Source: CAYRSA01 sp964494845 (GTDB lineage Bacteria > Patescibacteriota > Saccharimonadia > Saccharimonadales > JAGQNJ01). Taken from it: a DNA stretch of 32,767 nt. The first letter of the stretch is position 1; the number at the start of each line of letters is the position of its first letter. A model generated the notes under the pieces. The model was not told the origin of the DNA, did not search any database, and was given only the letters and a program-made list of their open reading frames with translations. The stretch is taken from assembly GCA_964494845.1 (NCBI GenBank), contig CAZBSC010000009.1, positions 1-32,767 on the forward strand, given 5' to 3'. The position numbers and the translations under genes are program-made. Shown piece by piece: positions 23,920 to 31,724 of this stretch.

Positions 23920-23972
23920 ACGATTCTTACCTCTGTTAAATCATATAACATTAGTTACAAATCGTAAGCACG

Positions 23973-23981
23973 ATTATAGCA
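23973..23981 (-). promoter_or_regulatory. Extended -10 promoter of LysM-CHAP gene
   Basis: The minus strand reads TGCTATAAT, a perfect extended -10, with TTGCTT 18 bases upstream of the hexamer. Transcription near 23966 gives a leader of about 150 bases, unusually long for this window. Confidence 0.65.
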
Positions 23982-24036
23982 CAACAAGTCAACAAAAAGC
24001 AATGGTTTTTTAGCTATTTCCACCCCTGTAAATATA

Positions 24037-25080
24037 CTAATTACACAGTATTTTACAATATTTATCAACATTTGCTTGATGCTGTTCTAGTGTGTCGGCA
24101 AAATAGGTTTTGCCATTATCGCCAGCAACGAAATATAAATGATCTGTTTTGGCTGGTTTTCTTACCGCGTCAAGTGAGAGATCAGTTACGTTACTAATTG
24201 GGCCAACCGGAAGTCCAGTGTGTTTAAAGGTGTTATAACGAGAATCATAAGTTAAGCTAGGGGTTTTGCCATCAGCTATGGCGCCGTACAACACCGTAAC
24301 ATCTGACTGCAATGGTCCTCCGGCCCTTAAGCGCTTTAGGAATATTTGTGCAACAACCGCCCTATCAGTATCTTTTGCCACCTCTTGCTCTATGATTGAT
24401 GCCAGGATAATACCCTCGTGAACTGTCAGACCCTGACGCGTAATACCTTCCCGAACTGCGGGAGTCAGCCTTTTTTGCATCTCGTCGAGTGACGCAGTAA
24501 TTATATCCTTGGCTGATGTTTGTGAAGTTTTTTGGAATGATTCTGGATACAAATAGCCCTCCAAGCTTGCCTTCACTGGCTTATCAACAAGTGCTGGATG
24601 GTTTTTGTAGTTCTGTGGTCGCAATGCCTCAACCACGTCCTTTGGCTTGAAACCGCTATTAATGAGTGTCGCCTCAACTTGGTCGATGCGCTGGCCTGGC
24701 AGAATCGTCACAAGATCAGTAGCAACAATCCCTTTGGCTAGTACTGTTACGATTTCAGACACCCCTTGACTGGGGCGAAGCGCGTAAGTACCGGCTTTTA
24801 GATCCTCACGTAGGTTACTATTGCGAACATACCATTCAAAAGCCCAGCTCTCCTTGATAACACCTTTTTCCTTCAAGGTTTTAGAAATTGCTTGAGTTGA
24901 ATACCCGGAAGGTATCTGGACTAGAACAATATTCTGCGATTTGCTAACAGGCTTTAGGGCCTGGTTGTATATATTATGGACAAAAGTGGCTGCGCCAATA
25001 ATCAATATGACTAGCAGTGAAATAGCTAGGACAATTAAAGTTTTTCTTCTCGAGTTTCGTTTGGAATTCAATTTCTTCAT
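24037..25080 (-). CDS. mltG: Endolytic murein transglycosylase
   Basis: MltG cuts nascent glycan strands at the membrane, setting strand length. The 347-residue protein has a basic start, one membrane helix (about 14-33), a LysM-like subdomain and the YceG catalytic domain, with LEGYLYPES near 175 and ILASIIEQEV holding the catalytic glutamate (about 231). SDVTVLYG, NTFKHTGLPVGPI and YFVAG complete the family pattern. The ATG at 25080 is used; a TTG two codons earlier is also possible. It starts seven bases after the ruvX stop, so the two are probably cotranscribed, an arrangement common in other bacteria. Confidence 0.95.
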   Translation of the reverse strand: MKKLNSKRNSRRKTLIVLAISLLVILIIGAATFVHNIYNQALKPVSKSQNIVLVQIPSGYSTQAISKTLKEKGVIKESWAFEWYVRNSNLREDLKAGTYALRPSQGVSEIVTVLAKGIVATDLVTILPGQRIDQVEATLINSGFKPKDVVEALRPQNYKNHPALVDKPVKASLEGYLYPESFQKTSQTSAKDIITASLDEMQKRLTPAVREGITRQGLTVHEGIILASIIEQEVAKDTDRAVVAQIFLKRLRAGGPLQSDVTVLYGAIADGKTPSLTYDSRYNTFKHTGLPVGPISNVTDLSLDAVRKPAKTDHLYFVAGDNGKTYFADTLEQHQANVDKYCKILCN

Positions 25081-25087
25081 AATCAAT

Positions 25088-25513
25088 TTACCGACTGGCC
25101 CCTGTGAGTATGACCGAATCTATGAAATCTTGCAAAATCACTCTGGCAGCCTCGGCGTCAATATCAGCCTTGGAATAGGGCTTTTTTTGTGATTTCAGGT
25201 ACTCTTCAGCCTTGATAGAACTAGTCGCTTCGTCCTGAAACACGACTTTAAGCCCGGGGTTAACGTTCAAATTGGACACAAATTCCCTGACATATTCCGT
25301 CTGGGCAGTATCTTCACCATGCAGGTTGCGGGGCAGACCAATAACTATTGTTTTAGCTCCCTCGCTACCGACTAGCTCGTGCAGATTAGCTGTAAAGTTT
25401 TTGTCGTTGTCCAGAGTTTTCAAAGGCTCGGCTATCAATGCAACGCCGTTAGCTCGGGCAACGCCAATCCGCTTTTCACCAATATCCAAAGCCAGAAAGT
25501 TACCGTCACTCAT
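25088..25513 (-). CDS. ruvX: RuvX/YqgF family putative Holliday junction resolvase
   Basis: A 141-residue RNase H-fold protein with the family motifs LALDIGEKRIGVA (catalytic aspartate near residue 10), VIGLPRNLHG, FQDEATSS and DAEAARVILQDF. Members resolve DNA junctions or help mature 16S rRNA; both have been shown for relatives, and the sequence does not decide between them. It starts one base after the stop of the baseplate-J-like gene and precedes mltG, so it sits within one minus-strand run. Length is normal for the family. Confidence 0.93.
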   Translation of the reverse strand: MSDGNFLALDIGEKRIGVARANGVALIAEPLKTLDNDKNFTANLHELVGSEGAKTIVIGLPRNLHGEDTAQTEYVREFVSNLNVNPGLKVVFQDEATSSIKAEEYLKSQKKPYSKADIDAEAARVILQDFIDSVILTGASR

Positions 25514-25514
25514 A

Positions 25515-27173
25515 TTAGTTGTTGTTTGTAGAGGTGAAAACTAAATTAATCTTGGTAACTTTCTTTGGCGTACGCGAAACCCAGAACGGACTGTATTTGA
25601 CTTGCGCCTCTTTGACTCCTGGGAATTCTTTGATGATGTTCTCTGTTTCGCCGCTCTTTTTACCAGCTATGTCGGTCTTCAGCTGGTCCTGGTCAATATC
25701 TGGGCCTACCAGTGCCGTAGTATCGATGGCTATAACCGTATCTCCGTTAGGTTTAGTTTCTTTGATTACAAACTTGGCAGTATCGATACCGTCGTCCTGA
25801 ATAGTCTGTTTCTCTGTATCAATTTTATCTTTCATGCTAGCGGTGATGAGTTTTTTCAAATCATCTCGTTTTATTCCAACCATACTGAAATCGGCACTAT
25901 AGCTTACTTTCACATTGGTTGCTTCTTGACCAACCCCGGGGCTAACGTCGGTGTTTTCGTTAGACTTTTTGAAGCTATCTGTAATTGCATAGTAGCCGGC
26001 ATCCTCTAGTTGTTGTTTCAAGTCTGTTTTTATAGCATCGTCTTTAACGTCCATTTTGCCCTTTGCCGAATCAACGTCCTGATCACTAACAACTTTTATT
26101 GTTTTACTGATTCCGCCTGTCATTGCTGTTCCAGTGGCGCTCAGGCTCGAGTATCCAGATACGCTGTAGCTTGCAGCACCGATGTTATATTGTTCGCCAT
26201 TTTTTTGTGCAACAACTTTTGTTAATCCTGAAAAACAATTTCCACCGCCAACATCTGTATTATTTATGGTTGTGTTGGATTGGGTAATATATGTCAGACC
26301 ATTTGCACTAACGCCTGTCCCTGCTGGTACTGTTATAAATCCATTGCCCACATCGTCGCACCGCTGGCGTATCGTCACCACTCCCGATGCTTTAGCGCTG
26401 AGGTCTTTTTGTCCTGTGGCTGGGACCTCCTGGGAATCCTCTTCTTTTTTCTCAGCTAGTTTTGATGGAGCAATGTCATCGGACTCGTTTAATTCGGTCG
26501 TAGACGGGCTGGCGGTAATTTCTAGACTAGTATCAATCGGTTGGGCATCTGTTTCTATTGTTATAGTTGCGCTAGGAGCAACAAAAAATGCCAGATACCA
26601 CAAGACAATCAGTGCAATCCCTGCACCAATTATTATGAATAGTTTTTTACGAAACTTCTCAAAATTGGGAATTTTAGGGTTTTTTTCGCCCTTGGATTTG
26701 GTTTTTTTAACAGGTTTAGATGAACCAGCCTCTGGGGCACTCGCAGCCGATGCTTCTTCTTCGTTCATGTCTATTGCGCCTGCAGCCGCTGCGCCCGCTA
26801 GAACTCCGACAGGTGCTTTTTTATCAATTATAGGGTCTTCAACATCAGCTTCTATCTCTTCGTTTTCATCAATCCTGCCATCAGGAGCATTGGGTATTTC
26901 GGGCTTTGATTGCAGATTTTTGGCAACATACAACCCAGTAGCGCCAGCAATAGGTAAAAGTCCAGCTTCAGAGGTAATCAGCACCGGATGTTTACCCGAT
27001 TCGTCAGCTGTTCTCTTTAACAGCTTCATATTAACAATGCTCTGCAACGCCACGGCACGTTTTGGCAAGACAAGGGCTACGATTTTAGAATCGCTAGACT
27101 GTAATTTGTCTATTATCGCCGTAATTTCGTCGTCGACATCAATGTAGATTGTATCTTTAGCGCTATCAGCCAT
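25515..27173 (-). CDS. Membrane-anchored baseplate-J-like protein
   Basis: A 552-residue protein with a cytoplasmic N-terminal domain (about 1-95, IYIDVDDEITAIIDKLQ and VALVLPKRAVALQSIVNMK), an acidic and alanine-rich linker (about 100-170), a membrane helix (about 178-198) and a large outside part. The segment GVVTIRQRCDDVGNGFITV followed by PAGTGVSANGLTYIT (about 270-305) resembles the baseplate J/gp47 opening found in contractile-tail and pilus-linked proteins. Two cysteines there (RQRC and GNCFSG) could form a disulfide. I recall this architecture from other CPR genomes but know of no tested function. It starts three bases after the FtsA-like gene, so the pair very likely works together. 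Confidence 0.75.
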   Translation of the reverse strand: MADSAKDTIYIDVDDEITAIIDKLQSSDSKIVALVLPKRAVALQSIVNMKLLKRTADESGKHPVLITSEAGLLPIAGATGLYVAKNLQSKPEIPNAPDGRIDENEEIEADVEDPIIDKKAPVGVLAGAAAAGAIDMNEEEASAASAPEAGSSKPVKKTKSKGEKNPKIPNFEKFRKKLFIIIGAGIALIVLWYLAFFVAPSATITIETDAQPIDTSLEITASPSTTELNESDDIAPSKLAEKKEEDSQEVPATGQKDLSAKASGVVTIRQRCDDVGNGFITVPAGTGVSANGLTYITQSNTTINNTDVGGGNCFSGLTKVVAQKNGEQYNIGAASYSVSGYSSLSATGTAMTGGISKTIKVVSDQDVDSAKGKMDVKDDAIKTDLKQQLEDAGYYAITDSFKKSNENTDVSPGVGQEATNVKVSYSADFSMVGIKRDDLKKLITASMKDKIDTEKQTIQDDGIDTAKFVIKETKPNGDTVIAIDTTALVGPDIDQDQLKTDIAGKKSGETENIIKEFPGVKEAQVKYSPFWVSRTPKKVTKINLVFTSTNNN

Positions 27174-27176
27174 CTG

Positions 27177-28472
27177 TTAAACCTTTAGTATCCTATCAAT
27201 TCGTTCTTTTACTGAACCGCTGGGTCCATCTAATTCTTGTTGTAGTGTATCCAATCCGACGCGCAGCAAACCCATAGCGGTTATGAAAGTATGATCAGTT
27301 ACATCACCTGTTTTGTCAATAATACCTACCACTTGATTCGGCTGGATATGTTGGACTTTAGGCTTTTTTGTAAATGGCAAGCCTCGATACCAATCAGTAT
27401 TATTCAAATCATGAACTAGCATTTCTAGTGATGACCCACCGCCACAAAGTAACATTTTCTGCGGCAAATGGTCCAACTGGTCGAACTCACTGAGGGCCAA
27501 TTCGACACCTTTTATCCAGACGCCGAGCGTCTTTTCTAGTGCGTTTACGACACTCTCGTTTTCTTTTGCTGGGTGGCTGGGTTCAGCCAAAGCCATTTTT
27601 AGATTTTCAGCCTTATCGAATGGAATATCCATTTCTCGCTCGATTGATCTAGTGTAGGCTCGGCCACCAATACCAAACATTTTAGTACCCTGTACACCCC
27701 CATCATTAATAACAGCAATATCGGTAGTGCCACCGCCCACGTCCATAAGTATCGCACTCATACTGGTATTGCCATCATCGCCAATAACTGATCTTGCAAC
27801 CGCAAAAGGCTCGGCTGCTACAGCCAATAAATCTAAGTCCAATTCTTGGCTGGTTTTTTCTAAGGCACCAATGTGTATCAACGGAGCAAATGCAGTATAT
27901 AGCTGAACGACTACATCCTTGCCTTGAAACCCGAGTGGATTCGTTACCCTATAGCCATCGATTTCGATCCCAACCAGCGCACTGTTAACCAAGCGAATTT
28001 CAACTTCTTTTCCGCCCAATTCCCAAGCCAGTTGTTTGCGAGCCTTTTCTTCAGCCCGTTTTTGAACAATTTTGATAATTTTTTCGACTTCTTCGATGTC
28101 TAGTGGTTTTTCAGCATCAACACGCTTGCACCTAACAGTGGTGGTCGTCCCCTTTACTAACTCGCCGGCAATCCCGATAATAACTGTCCTGGCGCTAACA
28201 CCTGCCTGTTGCTCGGCAATTGATAATGCCTTGTCGCAGTTGGCCACAACCCCAGAAATATCAGCAATGGCACCAGCCTGCATGTCACCTAACCCCTGAT
28301 GTGCTCGTCCAACACCGATTATCTCGGCACCACCCTCGGCGGTCATTCTGGCTATTAATGCCTTTACATACTCTGTGCCTACGTCCAGGGCAACAATGTA
28401 TTTATCCGAGCTCAGTTTCGTCGGCGTATGTCCTAGCGCAGAATGTTTTAACTTCTTTATTTTATCAAGCAT
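27177..28472 (-). CDS. FtsA/PilM-like actin-fold ATPase
   Basis: A 431-residue protein of the FtsA/PilM branch of actin-like ATPases. It shows phosphate 1 (VALDVGTEYVKALI, about 28-41), an SHS2-type insert (about 85-195) with VIIGIAGELV, phosphate 2 (ILMDVGGGTTDIAVI, near 250) and the adenosine motif LLCGGGSSLEMLV. FtsA tethers FtsZ to the membrane; PilM is the cytoplasmic ring protein of type IV pili. A C-terminal amphipathic helix may be present in the last 20 residues. The neighbouring membrane protein, rather than ftsZ or ftsQ, leaves open which role applies. An extended -10 ends 13 bases before the ATG. Confidence 0.85.
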   Translation of the reverse strand: MLDKIKKLKHSALGHTPTKLSSDKYIVALDVGTEYVKALIARMTAEGGAEIIGVGRAHQGLGDMQAGAIADISGVVANCDKALSIAEQQAGVSARTVIIGIAGELVKGTTTTVRCKRVDAEKPLDIEEVEKIIKIVQKRAEEKARKQLAWELGGKEVEIRLVNSALVGIEIDGYRVTNPLGFQGKDVVVQLYTAFAPLIHIGALEKTSQELDLDLLAVAAEPFAVARSVIGDDGNTSMSAILMDVGGGTTDIAVINDGGVQGTKMFGIGGRAYTRSIEREMDIPFDKAENLKMALAEPSHPAKENESVVNALEKTLGVWIKGVELALSEFDQLDHLPQKMLLCGGGSSLEMLVHDLNNTDWYRGLPFTKKPKVQHIQPNQVVGIIDKTGDVTDHTFITAMGLLRVGLDTLQQELDGPSGSVKERIDRILKV

Positions 28473-28485
28473 AACTACTGTGGTA

Positions 28486-28494
28486 ATTATACCA
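28486..28494 (-). promoter_or_regulatory. Extended -10 promoter of FtsA-like gene
   Basis: The minus strand reads TGGTATAAT, a perfect extended -10 ending 13 bases before the ATG at 28472. The leader should be about six bases. It probably drives the run down to mltG. Confidence 0.55.
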
Positions 28495-28508
28495 TGAGCA
28501 CAAACAGT

Positions 28509-29321
28509 CTAGTTAATGGATAAACGCTTAAAATGGGCATTAAATGGCCTGGTCCCTAATTCTGGGATTGCTCTGTCCACCGTAATAATTTCTTTAAGTG
28601 CAGGGAATGAATCAAAGATTTTTCTAACGGAACCGTTTAATAATTCCTGGCATACTTTTTCAATAACACGCGGCGACACAGTTATTTCCCTTTGTGACCT
28701 AGGAATAGCCCAGCAGTTAACAGCGATTAGCGTTCTTGCTGCCGGGGGAATAATTCTGTCTTTTCGTTCACGCATAAACGCAAAGTCTGGTTTCTCTGCC
28801 AAAAAACCAATCGTAGCTGCTGCCGCCATGTCTGAACATATCAATAATCTCTGGCTATTTATGTCTACGGCCGTATCTGGTTTTTCAATATCCCAGTCAT
28901 TATGAAAATGTTCGTGTTCGCCACGGACGGCGCCTATTTTGTGCTGCCTACCAATCTCTTTGCCGTCACAAAAAGCTAAAACGCTGCTTCTTGGTAATTC
29001 TTCTGCTGGGTCAAAAGTTGCAGTCCCTAGTAGGATACGAGCCCAAGGGTGCCTTACAGAAACTTCACGAACCCATTCTGTACGTTCTTCTATAGATGCC
29101 TGCATACCAGCTACCTGATCTAGCGGGACAGGAGAGGTCATTAATTCGGGCGTGACTATATAGCCATCTGTGTTTACCGGTAATTCGTCGAGGGCTGTTT
29201 CAAAAGCTTCCCATGACGGCTCGGAGATACCGGTTACTTGCGTTCCGTTAGCAGCCTGAAACTGGTGGACACCATGCTCACGCACGTATCGTACTGATAT
29301 TGAGTCGTTCTCTGCACTCAT
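28509..29321 (-). CDS. Divergent nitrilase-superfamily protein
   Basis: A 270-residue protein whose spacing and motifs fit the carbon-nitrogen hydrolase fold: E59 in YIVTPELM, K128 in RQHKIGAVRGE and C162 in LLICSDMA form the expected Glu-Lys-Cys triad, 69 and 34 residues apart. Nitrilase-fold enzymes cleave or form C-N bonds with an enzyme-bound thioester (amidases, N-acyl transferases, NAD synthetase glutaminase domains). The substrate is not evident and the surrounding motifs are unusual, so the assignment is at fold level. It begins 28 bases after alaS with its own promoter and no Shine-Dalgarno sequence. Confidence 0.7.
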   Translation of the reverse strand: MSAENDSISVRYVREHGVHQFQAANGTQVTGISEPSWEAFETALDELPVNTDGYIVTPELMTSPVPLDQVAGMQASIEERTEWVREVSVRHPWARILLGTATFDPAEELPRSSVLAFCDGKEIGRQHKIGAVRGEHEHFHNDWDIEKPDTAVDINSQRLLICSDMAAAATIGFLAEKPDFAFMRERKDRIIPPAARTLIAVNCWAIPRSQREITVSPRVIEKVCQELLNGSVRKIFDSFPALKEIITVDRAIPELGTRPFNAHFKRLSIN

Positions 29322-29329
29322 ATACTACT

Positions 29330-29358
29330 ATTTTACAACTGTTTTGCTTTTATTGCAA
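29330..29358 (-). promoter_or_regulatory. Promoter of nitrilase-like gene
   Basis: On the minus strand TTGCAA (29358-29353) and TAAAAT (29335-29330) are 17 bases apart, overlapping the end of alaS. The -10 ends eight bases before the ATG at 29321, predicting a leaderless mRNA. Confidence 0.5.
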
Positions 29359-31305
29359 AACTGCTTTGATGCGGCGAATGCCAGCGGATGAGGATTCTTC
29401 TTTCAGGATTTTGAAAGTTTTTCCGTCTTCTACCAGTTGTAGAGTATGGTCTACGTGTGGGCCACCACAAATTTCGAAGCTAAATGGTTTTTGTTCGCCG
29501 TCTGCAATCATTTTGTAGACTTTTACGGTGTCGCCGTAGCGGTCACCGAACTGCCCAAGGGCACCCATATCTTCCCTAGCAACTTTAGTTGGGTATTCTT
29601 GCCAAGTAACTTTTAGATCTTTTTTAATCTGTTGGTTGACGATTTTTTCTACCTCGTCCAGTTGTTCACGGGTGACTTTTTCGGGATGAGAGAAATCGAA
29701 CCTTAGGCGTTCTTCAGTAATATTAGAACCGCGTTGCACAACGTGGTCGCCCAATACATCGCGAAGCGCCTGATACATCAGGTGCGTCGCGGTGTGGTAT
29801 TTCTTGTGTTGCAAGGTCTGTCCTCCAAGTCCACCTTTAAAAGTGCCCTTGGTAGCCGTTTGGCTTCTTTCGCGCTGCTGTTTCATTAGCTTTTCAAATG
29901 TTTTATCAGCATCGTTAGCTATTGTGATGCCCCTTTTGAAAGCTTCTTCTTTAACAAGCTCGACTGGGAATCCATAGGTATCATAAAGCTTAAAAATCAG
30001 GTCTCCTGTTAATTGATCGATATTCCTTGTACTGACTCCAATAGTACTGCCATCACCAATACTCGATACTCCAATGGTGAAAGCTTTTGTTGTTTTTTGA
30101 AACTCTTTCAACCCTTTTCTAAGGGTCTGGCGAAATACTTTTTCTTCTCGCACCAAGGTTTCAATAACATCGTCTTTTTTGGCTTTTACTTCTGGGAAAT
30201 CATCTTCGTATAGCTGGGCAATGACTGGCACAACTTCTTGTAAAAAGTTTTGCTCAACTCCTAGTTCGAATGCAAAACGGATAGCTCTGCGCAACAATCG
30301 GCGCATTACGTAACCCTGTTCTTTGTTGCTGGGCGTGACACCATCAACAGCTAACCAGGTTGCACTACGCAAGTGGTCAGCGATTACGCGCATAGCCGTG
30401 GTGTGTGAATCATAGTTTTTACCGCTTATTTCTTCTAGCTTCTCGATAATCGGCCACATAATACTAATCTTGAAAACATCAGGGCTATTTATTGCTGCCA
30501 TAGCAATACGCTCTAATCCGCCACCAAAATCAACGTTCTGTTTTGGCAGTTTTTCAATGCCTTTTTCTGTTTTTAGGTATTCCATGAACACCGAGTTGCC
30601 TATCTCTACAAACCGTCCACAGTCGCAGTTCGGATGACAATTTTTCCCGTAACTTGGGTCGTGTTCTACAAAGTCAAACTCGTAAAATATCTCTGTTGTT
30701 GGCCCACCCGGTTCGCCAGCCGGCATATTTTCAGGTTGGCCAGAGCGACTCCACCAGTTTTTTGAACCATCGTAGAAAAATATTTTCTCACCCGGTTTCA
30801 TGCCTCTTTTGGCAGCTGCATCTTCGCTACCCATGTCGGCCTCAATTTTCTTGATATCATTTTCACCCAAAACATCTTTCCAAATACCGGCAGAATCAGT
30901 ATCTCTGGGCACATTGTATTTTTCATCACCGATGAATAAGGTTATAAAAAGCTTGCTAGGGTCTAAACCAATTTCCTCTGTTAGCAGTTCCCAGAACCAC
31001 GGGATTTGTTCTTTCTTGAAGTAATCGCCTAGACTCCAGTTTCCTAACATCTCAAAAAAAGTATCGTGGCGATTGTCGCCAACTTCTTCTATATCTTGCA
31101 CTCTGATTACAGTTTGGCTGTCAGTCAGGCGAACGCCAGCAGGGTGCTTTTCACCGAGCAAATATGGCAACAGTGGTTGCATACCGCTACCAGTAAATAA
31201 CGTTGTTGGATCATTATCCGGGACCAAAGGAGCCCGCGGAATCACTTTGTGTCCACGTTTTTCAAAAAACTTTAAATAGGCCGCTCTAATCTCTTGTGCA
31301 TCCAT
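29350..31305 (-). CDS. alaS: Alanyl-tRNA synthetase, short form without C-Ala domain
   Basis: Charges tRNA-Ala. The 651 residues contain the class II catalytic domain (motif 1 region GMQPLLPYLLG, motif 2 RHDTFFEMLGNWS, motif 3 GGGLERIAMA), the tRNA-recognition helices (about 260-450) and the editing domain with zinc ligands H504, H508, C613 and H617. It stops right after the editing domain with SSSAGIRRIKAVL; the C-Ala oligomerisation domain and coiled coil that bring typical bacterial enzymes to about 875 residues are absent. A cysteine-rich insert HPNCDCGRF lies near residue 225. An extended -10 ends seven bases before the ATG. Confidence 0.95.
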   Translation of the reverse strand: MDAQEIRAAYLKFFEKRGHKVIPRAPLVPDNDPTTLFTGSGMQPLLPYLLGEKHPAGVRLTDSQTVIRVQDIEEVGDNRHDTFFEMLGNWSLGDYFKKEQIPWFWELLTEEIGLDPSKLFITLFIGDEKYNVPRDTDSAGIWKDVLGENDIKKIEADMGSEDAAAKRGMKPGEKIFFYDGSKNWWSRSGQPENMPAGEPGGPTTEIFYEFDFVEHDPSYGKNCHPNCDCGRFVEIGNSVFMEYLKTEKGIEKLPKQNVDFGGGLERIAMAAINSPDVFKISIMWPIIEKLEEISGKNYDSHTTAMRVIADHLRSATWLAVDGVTPSNKEQGYVMRRLLRRAIRFAFELGVEQNFLQEVVPVIAQLYEDDFPEVKAKKDDVIETLVREEKVFRQTLRKGLKEFQKTTKAFTIGVSSIGDGSTIGVSTRNIDQLTGDLIFKLYDTYGFPVELVKEEAFKRGITIANDADKTFEKLMKQQRERSQTATKGTFKGGLGGQTLQHKKYHTATHLMYQALRDVLGDHVVQRGSNITEERLRFDFSHPEKVTREQLDEVEKIVNQQIKKDLKVTWQEYPTKVAREDMGALGQFGDRYGDTVKVYKMIADGEQKPFSFEICGGPHVDHTLQLVEDGKTFKILKEESSSAGIRRIKAVLQ

Positions 31306-31312
31306 CTGTTAC

Positions 31313-31321
31313 ATTCTATCA
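31313..31321 (-). promoter_or_regulatory. Extended -10 promoter of alaS
   Basis: The minus strand reads TGATAGAAT, with TTGTGG 18 bases upstream of the hexamer, inside the end of the ykgJ-like gene. It ends seven bases before the alaS ATG, predicting a leaderless mRNA. Confidence 0.5.
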
Positions 31322-31331
31322 GAAATGGGCT

Positions 31332-31724
31332 TTAGTCCACAAAACCGACTACTTCCCGTGCATAGAGACATGCCGCTGAACCTACCACAAAACTCGAACA
31401 GGCCTGGGGTTTTTCGGGGTTATCGTAAATAGTACAAGTGTTATCGACTGCCAAATGGCCACAATCTGCGGTTAGTGTACTGAACTCCATATCGGGGGGG
31501 ACATCTGCATCAAGACCATTCGGAAACCACTCAGATGGCTCTAACTGTACCCTGCGAAAGCTTGGCTCTGCCTTGATATGGACCTTCCTAGTTATTTTGA
31601 GTCCAACCATAACCGTTTCTCTCCTAGTCATAGCCATGTTAACACCAGTCCTGCAGCAGGCAGCAGTACAATTTTCGCAGGAAATATCTGGCCTTGGTGG
31701 TCCAGTATCCGGAAAGAGACTCAT
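31332..31724 (-). CDS. YkgJ-type cysteine-cluster protein
   Basis: A 130-residue protein with an N-terminal cluster CENCTAACC (C16, C19, C23, C24) and later cysteines in DCGHLA, NTCTIYD, QACSSF and AACLYA. This is the pattern of the YkgJ family (PF03692), thought to bind zinc or an iron-sulfur cluster; its biochemical role is not settled. Its ATG overlaps the mnmA stop (TAATG), so it is translated with mnmA. A link to tRNA thiolation is suggested only by this position. Confidence 0.87.
   Translation of the reverse strand: MSLFPDTGPPRPDISCENCTAACCRTGVNMAMTRRETVMVGLKITRKVHIKAEPSFRRVQLEPSEWFPNGLDADVPPDMEFSTLTADCGHLAVDNTCTIYDNPEKPQACSSFVVGSAACLYAREVVGFVD

Noticed and set aside
23760..23951. A 63-codon minus-strand frame covering the LysM-CHAP leader
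   Set aside because: Its ATG has no ribosome binding site, it overlaps the structured stems and the start of the main gene out of frame, and its product is not protein-like. A short upstream ORF role cannot be fully excluded.
23818..23966. A ydaO-type c-di-AMP riboswitch for the LysM-CHAP leader
   Set aside because: The expected conserved purine-rich motifs of that class are not present, only the general context of a wall hydrolase.
26182..27147. A 321-codon plus-strand frame
   Set aside because: It lies antisense to the baseplate-J-like gene, whose translation has clear domains and tight spacing to its neighbours; the antisense frame is a shadow of its codon bias.
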